Below are positions 17,233 to 24,501 of a stretch of 64,000 bases of DNA, in pieces. The notes under the pieces are model-generated. The model had not been told where the DNA came from. It was given only the letters and a program-made list of their open reading frames with translations, and did no database searches. The position numbers and the translations under genes are program-made. The stretch is from contig CAKUWY010000008.1 in the NCBI GenBank assembly GCA_934699585.1, positions 62,001-126,000 on the forward strand, in the 5' to 3' direction. The DNA is from an uncultured Fibrobacter sp. GTDB taxonomy: Bacteria; Fibrobacterota; Fibrobacteria; Fibrobacterales; Fibrobacteraceae. Position 1 is the first letter of the stretch. Each line of letters opens with the position of its first letter.

Positions 17233-17384
17233 GTTGTGAGGTATGAGGTCGCGACCTACGGTCGCTTTGGGGTATGAGTTTTTTACTCGCGCCTTTGGCG
17301 TCTAACTTGAACCCAAAGGGAGCCCTGAAGCGAAGCATAAGGGCGACCGAGCTCACAGCTCAAAGGGCGAAGCCCGACCTCATA
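17233..17384. repeat. Composite heptamer/hairpin repeat between the dehydrogenase and speA
   Basis: The element opens with 7-bp units GTTGTGA and GGTATGA, then GGTC, the perfect hairpin GCGACC-TAC-GGTCGC (17251-17265), and TTTGGGGTATGAG. A second hairpin, CGCC-TTT-GGCG, lies at 17290-17300. The right end holds the same GGTC-[X]-TTTG frame in reverse orientation, with X as GGGC-GAA-GCCC at 17365-17375. TATGAGGTC (17242-17250) and GACCTCATA (17376-17384) form the outer inverted repeat. It would be transcribed as the leader of speA. Confidence 0.75.
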
Positions 17385-17406
17385 GCTACAATCCGAAGGA
17401 TTGAAC

Positions 17407-19305
17407 ATGAAAAAATGGCGCATTGACGATTCCCGCGACTTGTACAACGTCAAGGGTTGGGGCGTGAACTTCTTCGACATCAACGAGAAGGGCCACGCTA
17501 CGGTTCACCCGCTCAAGGAAGGCGGCCCGGACATCGACCTGTACGAACTCGTGCAGGAACTTTCGCTCCGCGACGTCTCCACCCCGATGCTGCTTCGCTT
17601 CCCGGATATCCTGGACAGCCGCATCGAGAAGATCAACGAGTGCTTCAACAAGTCACGTCAGGAATACGGTTTCAATGGGAGCTACTACAGCATTTTCCCG
17701 ATCAAGGTGAACCAGCAACGCGCCGTGCTCGAAGAAATCGTCAGCCACGGCAAAAAATACAACATCGGTCTCGAGGCCGGTTCCAAGCCGGAACTGCATG
17801 CGGTGCTCGCGAACATGGACAACCCGGATTCGCTGATTATCTGCAACGGCTACAAGGACGAGGACTTCATTGAACTTGCCCTCCTCGCGCAGAAGATGGG
17901 CAAGAAGATTTTCATCGTCGTCGAGAAGATGAACGAGCTCCACTTGGTGGTGGAACTTTCTCGCCGTATCGGCGTGCGCCCGAACATCGGCATCCGCATC
18001 AAGCTCGCCAGCTCCGGTAGCGGCAAGTGGGAAGAATCCGGCGGATATCACAGCAAGTTTGGCCTCAACAGTTCCGAACTGCTGGAAGCGCTGGACTACA
18101 TCAAGCAGGAGAAGATGGAAGACTGCATGAAGCTCATCCACTTCCACCTGGGTAGCCAGATTACGAACATCCGCCACATCAAATCGGGCCTGCGCGAAGT
18201 CTCGCAGTTCTACGTGCAGATTCGCAAGATGGGCATGGGCCTCGAATTTGTGGACGTGGGCGGCGGTCTCGGTGTGGATTACGACGGCACCCGCAGTTCT
18301 AACGCAAGTTCGGTGAACTACTCCATCCAGGAATACGCCAACGACGTGGTGTACGCCATGTACGAAGCCTGTGAAAACGGCGACGTGCCGCACCCGAACA
18401 TCATTGCGGAATCGGGCCGCGCTCTTGCGGCGCATCATTCCATTTTGGTGTTCAACGTGCTGGAAACCGCAGGCCAGGCTTTCTTTGACGAGAATACGCA
18501 CGAGATTGATGGCGACGCTCCCGATGCATTGAAGGATTTGTACGGCATCTACAAGGGACTTACCCCGAAGAACCTGCTCGAAAGCTGGCACGATGCCATC
18601 CAGTTGAACGATGACGTTCTGAACGGTTTCAAGGTGGGCGATTACGACCTGCCGACGCGAGCCATGTGCGAACGCCTGTTCTGGAGCATCGTGCGCAAGG
18701 TGGACCAGCTCGCGAAGGACTTGCGCCATCCGCCTTATGAATTGAGCGAACTCCCGCGCTTGCTCGCACAGAAGTATTTCTGCAACTTCAGTTTGTTCCA
18801 GAGCCTGCCCGACAGCTGGGGCGTAGACCAGGTTTTCCCGCTCATGCCTATCCAGCGCCTGAACGAGGAACCCACAGTCGAGACGACCATCCAGGATGTC
18901 ACTTGTGACTCCGACGGAAAAATCGATATGTTCGTCCGTGGTGGCGACGTGAGCCGCACGCTCCCGCTGCATGAACTCAAGAATGGCGAACCGTACTACA
19001 TCGCGGTCTACCTCGTGGGCGCCTACCAGGAAATCCTCGGCGACCTGCACAACCTCTTTGGCGATACGAACGCAGTCCACATCGTCTGCAACGACAAGGG
19101 CGGCTACGAAATCGACAAGGTGATTGACGGCGAATCCGTGGAAGACGTACTCGACTACGTGAACTTCAGCGACAAGGCGCTCGTGCGCACCATGGAGAAC
19201 TGGGTGTCGCGCTCCGTGAAGGAAGGGAAGATCAGCCTGCAAGAAGGCAAGGAATTCCTGAACATCTACCGCGGCGGCCTGTACGGTTACACGTATCTGG
19301 AGTAA
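17407..19305 (+). CDS. speA: Biosynthetic arginine decarboxylase
   Basis: SpeA is a PLP enzyme of the alanine-racemase fold that converts arginine to agmatine. The product from ATG 17407 is 632 residues, near the usual 630-660. The PLP lysine lies in YSIFPIKVNQ (Lys100). Family landmarks are IGLEAGSKPELHAVLA, IHFHLGSQITNIRHIKSGLRE, VGGGLGVDYDG, ESGRALAAHHSILVFN and the C-terminal GGLYGYTYLE. AAGGA sits six bases before this ATG, which favours it over an in-frame TTG at 17401. It follows the carboxynorspermidine synthase-like gene, with a 176-bp repeat-filled gap between, forming a polyamine locus. It ends 2 bases from the convergent thiD gene. Confidence 0.94.
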   Translation: MKKWRIDDSRDLYNVKGWGVNFFDINEKGHATVHPLKEGGPDIDLYELVQELSLRDVSTPMLLRFPDILDSRIEKINECFNKSRQEYGFNGSYYSIFPIKVNQQRAVLEEIVSHGKKYNIGLEAGSKPELHAVLANMDNPDSLIICNGYKDEDFIELALLAQKMGKKIFIVVEKMNELHLVVELSRRIGVRPNIGIRIKLASSGSGKWEESGGYHSKFGLNSSELLEALDYIKQEKMEDCMKLIHFHLGSQITNIRHIKSGLREVSQFYVQIRKMGMGLEFVDVGGGLGVDYDGTRSSNASSVNYSIQEYANDVVYAMYEACENGDVPHPNIIAESGRALAAHHSILVFNVLETAGQAFFDENTHEIDGDAPDALKDLYGIYKGLTPKNLLESWHDAIQLNDDVLNGFKVGDYDLPTRAMCERLFWSIVRKVDQLAKDLRHPPYELSELPRLLAQKYFCNFSLFQSLPDSWGVDQVFPLMPIQRLNEEPTVETTIQDVTCDSDGKIDMFVRGGDVSRTLPLHELKNGEPYYIAVYLVGAYQEILGDLHNLFGDTNAVHIVCNDKGGYEIDKVIDGESVEDVLDYVNFSDKALVRTMENWVSRSVKEGKISLQEGKEFLNIYRGGLYGYTYLE

Positions 19306-19307
19306 AC

Positions 19308-20045
19308 CTAGCGCAGAAATCCCAGGCGGCCCTCGCCAGTCTGTAAGAACTTGTCCATATAGTCTTTAGCCGCCTGGCAGGCGGCGGGCAGGCTTTTGCC
19401 CAAAGCGACATTGGCAAGGATTGCCGACGAAAGGTGACAGCCTGTGCCGTGCTTGTCCACTCCCTGGAGACGGGGTGAGGCAAACTTGAACTGTCCTTCG
19501 GCAGTCCAGAGGGTATCTACCGCCTCGTTCCCTTGGGAATGCCCGCCCTTCAGAAGCAGGGCAAAATCCTTGCCCAGCGTGATTTCGTCCCGAGACGCCG
19601 AAAGACCGAACCCGAAAAGGGCAAACTCATCCTGGTTGGGCGTAATCAGGTCCAGGCGTTTCATGATGGGCACAAAGTCGTCTTGGTCCATGTTCCGCAA
19701 AAAACGATAGCCCGCACTGGCACTGGCCACCGGGTCCCACAAGATGAAGGCGTCCGGCGACTTTTCGCGGATAAAATCTACAATGCGGCCAAGGTTCTTG
19801 GCGTGCTCCACCATGCCGATTTTTACGTACTTAAAGGTATAGGACTTAAACAAAGTTTCTAGCTGAGCCTCAATGCGATCCCAAATGACCCAGCCGGGGG
19901 TTACGAACTCGTTTTCGTTCTGCTCCGTCATGGCGGTACACACAGCCTCGCCATAGACCCCGAAATGGGCCATGGTCATTACATCGGCGAGGATTCCCGC
20001 ACCAGCAGAGCCATCAAAACCGGCAATCGTGAGCGCCCTTGTCAT
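19308..20045 (-). CDS. thiD: Hydroxymethylpyrimidine / phosphomethylpyrimidine kinase
   Basis: ThiD phosphorylates HMP and HMP-P in thiamine synthesis and belongs to the ribokinase fold. The N terminus TRALTIAGFDGSAGAGILAD is the family signature. Later come LWDPVASASAG, DLITPNQDEFALFG, LLLKGGHS and the anion-hole motif HGTGCHLSSAI, where the Asp of the usual GTGD motif is replaced (GTGC is common in ThiD). I chose ATG 20045 because GGAG precedes it closely; in-frame starts extend to 20087. The product is about 245 residues. It is a single gene, divergent from ddl, with no TPP riboswitch visible in the 100-bp gap. Confidence 0.85.
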   Translation of the reverse strand: MTRALTIAGFDGSAGAGILADVMTMAHFGVYGEAVCTAMTEQNENEFVTPGWVIWDRIEAQLETLFKSYTFKYVKIGMVEHAKNLGRIVDFIREKSPDAFILWDPVASASAGYRFLRNMDQDDFVPIMKRLDLITPNQDEFALFGFGLSASRDEITLGKDFALLLKGGHSQGNEAVDTLWTAEGQFKFASPRLQGVDKHGTGCHLSSAILANVALGKSLPAACQAAKDYMDKFLQTGEGRLGFLR

Positions 20046-20146
20046 TTTCTCCATACGGTTTCTAAAATACATAAAAATCGCAAGCAAAAATGTTTTTCGT
20101 CTGCAAAATATCTACATTTCTCTTGTCATTTTTAAAGGAATTGAAA

Positions 20147-21181
20147 ATGCCCCGTTTACGCGTTTTAGTTTTGATGGGCGGCCCCTCCACAGAGCACGAT
20201 GTTTCAGTAGTGAGTGGCACCGGCGTGGTCCGCGCCATGGACCCCGAAAAATACAACATCCACCCCGTATTGATTGACAAGGACGGCACCTGGCACTGGT
20301 CCGCAAGGGAACTTTCACCCTACCAGAAAGACAACTTCTCCGTCAATTATTTTCGCTCCCTGGAAGGCTCCGCCGCCGTGACCAAAAAGTCCCCGGCCCT
20401 TTCGGAACTGCCCTCCGCAGACATCGCCTTCCTGGCACTTCACGGCAAGTGGGGCGAAGACGGACACATCCAGGCCATGCTTGAAAACTGGGGCATTCCC
20501 TACACCGGTTGCGGCCTTTTGGCTTCGGCACTTGCCATGGACAAGATCAAGTCCAAGGAAATCTACAAGGCAAACGGAGTTCCCACTCCACCCTATCGCG
20601 TGATTTTCAAGCACGACTTCAACGGCGACACCCTGGTTAGCGTCTCTGACGAGCTTGGATTTCCCCTGGTCATCAAGGACCCCCTGGGCGGCTCCAGCAT
20701 CGGTATCGGCATCGCCAAGGACCTGGACGAGGCCGGCAAGATTGCCACCGACCTGTTCAAGGATTCCGACCGTCTGCTTTGCGAAAAGTTTATCGCCGGT
20801 GAAGAGGCCAGTTGCGGCTTTATTGAAGGTGAAAAGCCCCTGCCGCCTACCGAAATGCGCATGACCACCCGCGAGTACTTTGATTACGAAGCCAAGTACA
20901 ACGGCGAATGCCAAGAGGTGACACCCGCCGAATTCAAACCCGAACTCACCGCCCGCATCCAGGAACTGGTAAAGAACGCCCACTACGCCCTGGGCGGTGC
21001 CGGCTACAGCCGTACCGACGTGCGTATCGACAAGGACGGGAACCTGTGGGCCATCGAGACCAACACCCTGCCCGGCATGACCCCCACGTCTCTGCTCCCG
21101 CAACAGGCGGCCTGCAACGGCATCACCTACTCCAGCCTCATTGACCTGATTATTGACAAGAGCCTTACTATCAGAAGGTAA
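20147..21181 (+). CDS. ddl: D-alanine--D-alanine ligase
   Basis: Ddl is an ATP-grasp enzyme that makes the D-Ala-D-Ala dipeptide for peptidoglycan. ATG 20147 is preferred: AAAGGA lies 7 bases upstream and the homologous N terminus VLVLMGGPSTEHDVSVVSG begins right after it. The product is 344 residues. Landmarks are FLALHGKWGEDGHIQAMLE, YTGCGLLASALAMDK, PLVIKDPLGGSSIGIG, and the C-terminal YSRTDVRIDKDGNLWAIETN with TLPGMTPTSLLPQ. It is followed by tsaB, rimI and a YdcF-like gene in the same direction. The 75-bp gap to tsaB is filled by a repeat. Confidence 0.92.
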   Translation: MPRLRVLVLMGGPSTEHDVSVVSGTGVVRAMDPEKYNIHPVLIDKDGTWHWSARELSPYQKDNFSVNYFRSLEGSAAVTKKSPALSELPSADIAFLALHGKWGEDGHIQAMLENWGIPYTGCGLLASALAMDKIKSKEIYKANGVPTPPYRVIFKHDFNGDTLVSVSDELGFPLVIKDPLGGSSIGIGIAKDLDEAGKIATDLFKDSDRLLCEKFIAGEEASCGFIEGEKPLPPTEMRMTTREYFDYEAKYNGECQEVTPAEFKPELTARIQELVKNAHYALGGAGYSRTDVRIDKDGNLWAIETNTLPGMTPTSLLPQQAACNGITYSSLIDLIIDKSLTIRR

Positions 21182-21184
21182 AAT

Positions 21185-21254
21185 CAATGTGTAGTGTGAA
21201 ATGAGGAATGACAAATTATCACATTACACATCTCACATTACACACCTCACACTC
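21185..21254. repeat. Heptamer array abutting the tsaB start codon
   Basis: Five 7-bp units of consensus CACATTA/CACACCT occupy 21220-21254, ending two bases before the tsaB ATG. A diverged inverse copy (GTGTAGTGTGAAATGAGG) lies at about 21189-21207, so the gap could fold back on itself. No Shine-Dalgarno is present. The same unit is used at 15865-15892. Confidence 0.75.
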
Positions 21255-21256
21255 CC

Positions 21257-21898
21257 ATGTCCTTTGACCTCTTTGTAGATACCTCTCGAAAGGGAATTTC
21301 CATAGCCATCGCGGGTAGCGCCCTCGACGGCTGTGGTGACGCATTCTACAAGGAGATCGTAGACCCGGAAGCCCGGGGCGAAACCCTCAGCATGAACCTG
21401 GACAACCTGCTGGAGCAAAGCGGCGTCACGCTCCAGGATGTCGGCCGGGTCATGGTGACTCTCGGACCGGGTTCCTTTAGCGGTCTCAGGACCGGCGTGG
21501 CCTTTTGCCAGGGAATCTGCTTCAGCGGAGCCCGCAAGCTCTACGGAGTATCAACGCTAGAGGCTTTGGAATGCTTTTCCGAGGCCCCCGACACAGCCGT
21601 CGTGGTAAAGGCCCGAAAAGACTACTGGTACCTGCGACTCTGCAATCAGGAATCCTTCGACTCTACGGAAGATGTCGTCGCAAAACTCCGTGCGAGAGAA
21701 TCCAAGTTCGTCGTGGTTGACGCTACCGCCCGTGACGACGTCCACTTAACAGAATTTTATACTGCCAAGGGTATAAAAACCGTTCTCGACGACGGCAATC
21801 CCCTAAGCCTCTGGGCCAAGCTTTTCGAGAAGCATCAACCGTCCCTGATTCAAGAAGCCAACTACATCCAGCCTTCCTATTTCGAGAAGGGGCACTAA
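21257..21898 (+). CDS. tsaB: tRNA threonylcarbamoyladenosine biosynthesis protein TsaB
   Basis: TsaB is the non-catalytic, ASKHA-fold partner of TsaD in making t6A37 on ANN-decoding tRNAs. The 213-residue protein has the typical N terminus FVDTSRKGISIAIAGSAL, then GRVMVTLGPGSFSGLRTGVAFCQG, the most conserved family segment, and GVSTLEALE. The length matches the family (about 210-235). Its start codon directly follows a pyrimidine-rich heptamer array with no ribosome-binding site. The gene lies between ddl and rimI; tsaB-rimI adjacency is common in bacteria. Confidence 0.9.
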   Translation: MSFDLFVDTSRKGISIAIAGSALDGCGDAFYKEIVDPEARGETLSMNLDNLLEQSGVTLQDVGRVMVTLGPGSFSGLRTGVAFCQGICFSGARKLYGVSTLEALECFSEAPDTAVVVKARKDYWYLRLCNQESFDSTEDVVAKLRARESKFVVVDATARDDVHLTEFYTAKGIKTVLDDGNPLSLWAKLFEKHQPSLIQEANYIQPSYFEKGH

Positions 21899-21916
21899 GC
21901 TTTAACGGGGTTTACC

Positions 21917-22342
21917 ATGCCAATACGCCCCATGACCGAAGCAGACCTCACCCACGTTTTAGCCCTGCAGTCGGCTCTTGACTTCCAAAACTGGAACGAG
22001 AAACAGTTTCACTCCGAACTACGGGCAAACTACGCCCTCTGCCTGGTGGACGAAGAGAACGGAGCATTCGCCGGTTATGCCATATTCCACCTGATGGAAG
22101 CCGACTCGGAGCTTTTGACCATCGCCGTAGCTCCAGATTTTCAGCGAAAGGGAATCGCATCTGCATTCCTGCGCCATGGTCTGGGCAAGCTGAATCGAGA
22201 TAAAGGCGACCACTGCTTTCTGGAAGTCCGTGAAAGAAATACCGGTGCACGATTGCTTTACGAAAGACACGGATTCCAGGCGTACGGCAAGCGGGAGCGC
22301 TATTACGACGATGGCGAAACGGCTATATTGTACAGGTGGTAG
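21917..22342 (+). CDS. rimI: RimI-type N-acetyltransferase
   Basis: This 141-residue GNAT enzyme has the acetyl-CoA motif TIAVAPDFQRKGIASAFLRHGL (R/Q-x-x-G-x-A, near residues 70-90) and LEVRERNTGARLLYERHGFQAYGKRERYYDDGE, the hallmark RimI C terminus. The family acetylates the N terminus of ribosomal protein S18 and sometimes others. It sits 18 bases after tsaB, the usual neighbour. The YYDDGETAILYRW ending supports RimI over unrelated GNATs. Confidence 0.88.
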   Translation: MPIRPMTEADLTHVLALQSALDFQNWNEKQFHSELRANYALCLVDEENGAFAGYAIFHLMEADSELLTIAVAPDFQRKGIASAFLRHGLGKLNRDKGDHCFLEVRERNTGARLLYERHGFQAYGKRERYYDDGETAILYRW

Positions 22343-22363
22343 ATCTGCGCCAAGGAATTCAAC

Positions 22364-23218
22364 ATGTTATTGAAAAAAGACAAGCGAATCAAAAAGACTT
22401 CAAAGAAATTTTTCGGGATTGCCATAGCTATCATTTTTCTCCTGTTGCTGTGCTTTTATCTGATTATGACCTGCAGCGGCAAATGGCTTGTCCAACAAGA
22501 TGAGTTTACTCATGTAAAATGGGTCGCGGTGCTAGATGGTCAAGGCCCCGACATGGAACGCACAGACTTAACAGCCAAGCTATTACGCGAGCATAAAGCA
22601 GATTCAGTATTGATTCTTGGCCGTCGAATTTACAAAAGCCACTACAATGCAGATTATTATGTCGAAGACCTAATGAAACAAGGTGATTTTGACAGTAGCG
22701 CAATTTTTTTGGCACGGCATGATGATCCATCCACTCTTGAGGAAGCAAGAACCATCATCCCGTGGCTCAAGAAAAGAAACGCCGACACGGTGTTGCTCAT
22801 AACCTGTATTGCCGCCACTAAACGTGTTGCTCGAATATTCAACACACTCGCGGGCAGCAAGCCACATTTCATCGTATCTGGAGGGCTAACCGATTTCTTT
22901 GTCCCCGAATCCTGGTCCGTAAACCGAGAAACAAAAAAAATATGGGCAAAAGAATGGGCCTCCCTTTTCCTCTCCTATTTTGACCTGTTCAGTGCAGACA
23001 CACTCGGAATTGCCGATTCCGCTTATTTTGTTCCTATCCGTTCACTTTCTGAAGAGCGGAAGGTCGATTTTATCGATCTACAGAAGATGCTTCCCAGCGT
23101 CAAGCGAAAGATTGATACGTTGAGCACGCCACAACCCGCAGATACAACGGCCACACAGTCCAAAGACACGACCACCGCCGGCAAGAACACTCAAGCGGCA
23201 GCCACAACGGCCAAGTAA
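22364..23218 (+). CDS. YdcF/DUF218-like membrane-anchored protein
   Basis: This 284-residue protein has a basic N terminus and one membrane helix (about residues 19-38), so the bulk is likely periplasmic. The core WVAVLDGQGPDMERTDLTAKLL, ADSVLILGRR, DDPSTLEEARTIIPWLKKR and VLLITCIAATKRVARIF follows the DUF218 (YdcF/SanA) order. In typical members the first motif is VLGG and the third is S-x-N-T-x-E-N; here the latter is DDPSTLEEA, so it is a divergent member. The C terminus (about 255-284) is a Thr/Ala/Asp-rich tail. The specific reaction is unknown. It ends the ddl-tsaB-rimI gene row. Confidence 0.65.
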   Translation: MLLKKDKRIKKTSKKFFGIAIAIIFLLLLCFYLIMTCSGKWLVQQDEFTHVKWVAVLDGQGPDMERTDLTAKLLREHKADSVLILGRRIYKSHYNADYYVEDLMKQGDFDSSAIFLARHDDPSTLEEARTIIPWLKKRNADTVLLITCIAATKRVARIFNTLAGSKPHFIVSGGLTDFFVPESWSVNRETKKIWAKEWASLFLSYFDLFSADTLGIADSAYFVPIRSLSEERKVDFIDLQKMLPSVKRKIDTLSTPQPADTTATQSKDTTTAGKNTQAAATTAK

Positions 23219-23233
23219 AGCCGAGACACAAGT

Positions 23234-23261
23234 CCCTAACCCCTAGATCCTAGCCCCTAAA
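23234..23261. repeat. Heptamer array, CCCTAAC/CCCTAGA type
   Basis: Four contiguous 7-bp units (CCCTAAC, CCCTAGA, TCCTAGC, CCCTAAA) lie between the YdcF-like gene and the terminator of gap. The array at 55529-55563 is made of the reverse complements of nearly the same units in a different order. Confidence 0.75.
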
Positions 23262-23296
23262 AACAAAAACTCCCCGCCGGGGTTACCGGCAGGGAA
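23258..23296 (-). terminator. Rho-independent terminator of gap
   Basis: On the minus strand a G+C-rich stem (CCCTGCCGG paired with CCGGCGGGG, one mismatch, 5-nt loop) is followed by TTTTTGTTTTT. It lies about 70 bases after the gap stop codon. Confidence 0.85.
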
Positions 23297-23368
23297 TTAG
23301 AAAGATTCTTTAGCGGAAGTGCAGATATCTGATTATTGCGTCCGCACTACTAGCGCCATGCAGAAATC

Positions 23369-24370
23369 TTACTTAGTGATGACGCGGGCCATTTCGCAAA
23401 CCTTGTTGCTGTAGCCCCATTCGTTATCGTACCAGGCGCAAACCTTCACGAAGGTCGGGTCGAGCTGGATACCAGCCTTGACGTCGAAGATGGAAGTGCG
23501 AGCGTCGTTGCGGAAGTCGGTAGAAACGAGAGCTTCGTCGGTGTAACCGAGGATGCCCTTGAGTTCGCCTTCAGAAGCTTCCTTCATGGCCTTGCAGATT
23601 TCTTCGTAGGTAGCCGGCTTTTCGAGTTCGGCAGTGAGGTCAACAAAGGAAACGTCGGAGGTCGGAACGCGGAGGCTCATACCGGTGAGCTTACCGTTGA
23701 GCTGCGGGAGAACCTTGCCCACGGCCTTGGCAGCACCAGTGGAGGAAGGAATGATGTTCTCGAGGATGCCACGGCCACCGCGCCAATCCTTCTTGGAGGG
23801 ACCGTCAACAGTCTTCTGAGTAGCAGTTGCAGCGTGAACGGTGGTCATGAGGCCGCGCTTGATGCCGAACTTGTCGTTCAGGACCTTGGACATAGGAGCA
23901 AGGCAGTTGGTGGTGCAGGAAGCGTTGGAGATGATGTCCTGGCCGGCGTAGGTCTGGTGGTTCACACCGTAAACGAACATCGGGGTTGCGTCCTTGGAAG
24001 GAGCGGACATGATGACCTTCTTGGCACCGGCCTTGATGTGGGCGCGAGCGAGTTCGTCGGTCAGGAAGAAGCCAGTGGATTCCACAACAACGTCAACACC
24101 GAGGGCACCCCAAGTGATGTTGGTGGGATCCTTTTCGGCGAACACCTGAATCTTGTTGCCGTCAACGATGAGGAAGTTGCCTTCGAAAGACACGTCGTGC
24201 TTGAAAGCGCCGTGCACGGAGTCGTACTTCAGCATGTAAGCGAGATAGTCAACGTCGAGGAGGTCGTTGATACCGACAACCTGAATGTCCTTGGAGAAGT
24301 TTTCCACAGCAGCGCGGAACACCATACGGCCGATGCGGCCGAAACCATTGATACCGAGTTTAAGAGCCAT
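23369..24370 (-). CDS. gap: Glyceraldehyde-3-phosphate dehydrogenase
   Basis: GAPDH catalyses the NAD-dependent phosphorylating oxidation of GAP in glycolysis. From ATG 24370 the product is 333 residues, the standard length. The NAD fold begins LKLGINGFGRIGRMVFRAA. The catalytic Cys152 lies in SNASCTTNCLAP and the assisting His179 in TTVHAATATQK. SSTGAAKAVGKVLP and SLRVPTSDVSFVDL follow, and the end has WYDNEWGYSNKVCEM. AGGATCC precedes this ATG; upstream in-frame starts add 12 non-homologous residues and are rejected. Codon use is strongly biased, as expected for high expression. It is a single gene with its own terminator and a leader hairpin. Confidence 0.96.
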   Translation of the reverse strand: MALKLGINGFGRIGRMVFRAAVENFSKDIQVVGINDLLDVDYLAYMLKYDSVHGAFKHDVSFEGNFLIVDGNKIQVFAEKDPTNITWGALGVDVVVESTGFFLTDELARAHIKAGAKKVIMSAPSKDATPMFVYGVNHQTYAGQDIISNASCTTNCLAPMSKVLNDKFGIKRGLMTTVHAATATQKTVDGPSKKDWRGGRGILENIIPSSTGAAKAVGKVLPQLNGKLTGMSLRVPTSDVSFVDLTAELEKPATYEEICKAMKEASEGELKGILGYTDEALVSTDFRNDARTSIFDVKAGIQLDPTFVKVCAWYDNEWGYSNKVCEMARVITK

Positions 24371-24404
24371 TATTGGATCCTTTTTGTTTGTTGTTGAAAT
24401 TGCC

Positions 24405-24419
24405 ACCTACCCAGTAGGT
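24405..24419. promoter_or_regulatory. Hairpin in the gap leader / divergent promoter region
   Basis: A perfect 6-bp inverted repeat, ACCTAC-CCA-GTAGGT, lies 35 bases upstream of the gap ATG, in the 131-bp gap to the divergent lipoprotein gene. It could be an operator or a 5'-leader hairpin. It has the same stem/3-nt-loop design as the repeat hairpins elsewhere but is less G+C-rich. Confidence 0.45.
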
Positions 24420-24501
24420 AAGTGCGTTCTTGGCTCCAAATTTACTAAAATTACACCGTTTAAGTAAGGTAGTTTTGAAAAAAATATTCATTAAAAAAGA
24501 T

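Noticed and set aside
15869..17356. A long leftward open frame opposite the carboxynorspermidine synthase-like gene
   Set aside because: It is a shadow of the biased rightward gene and has no family-like motif; the other strand has a clear Rossmann motif and family signatures.
17401..17406. TTG at 17401 as the speA start
   Set aside because: AAGGA sits right against it with no spacer, whereas ATG 17407 has the usual six-base spacing.
19972..20146. TPP riboswitch upstream of thiD
   Set aside because: The gap to ddl is only 101 bases and shows none of the conserved thi-box words.
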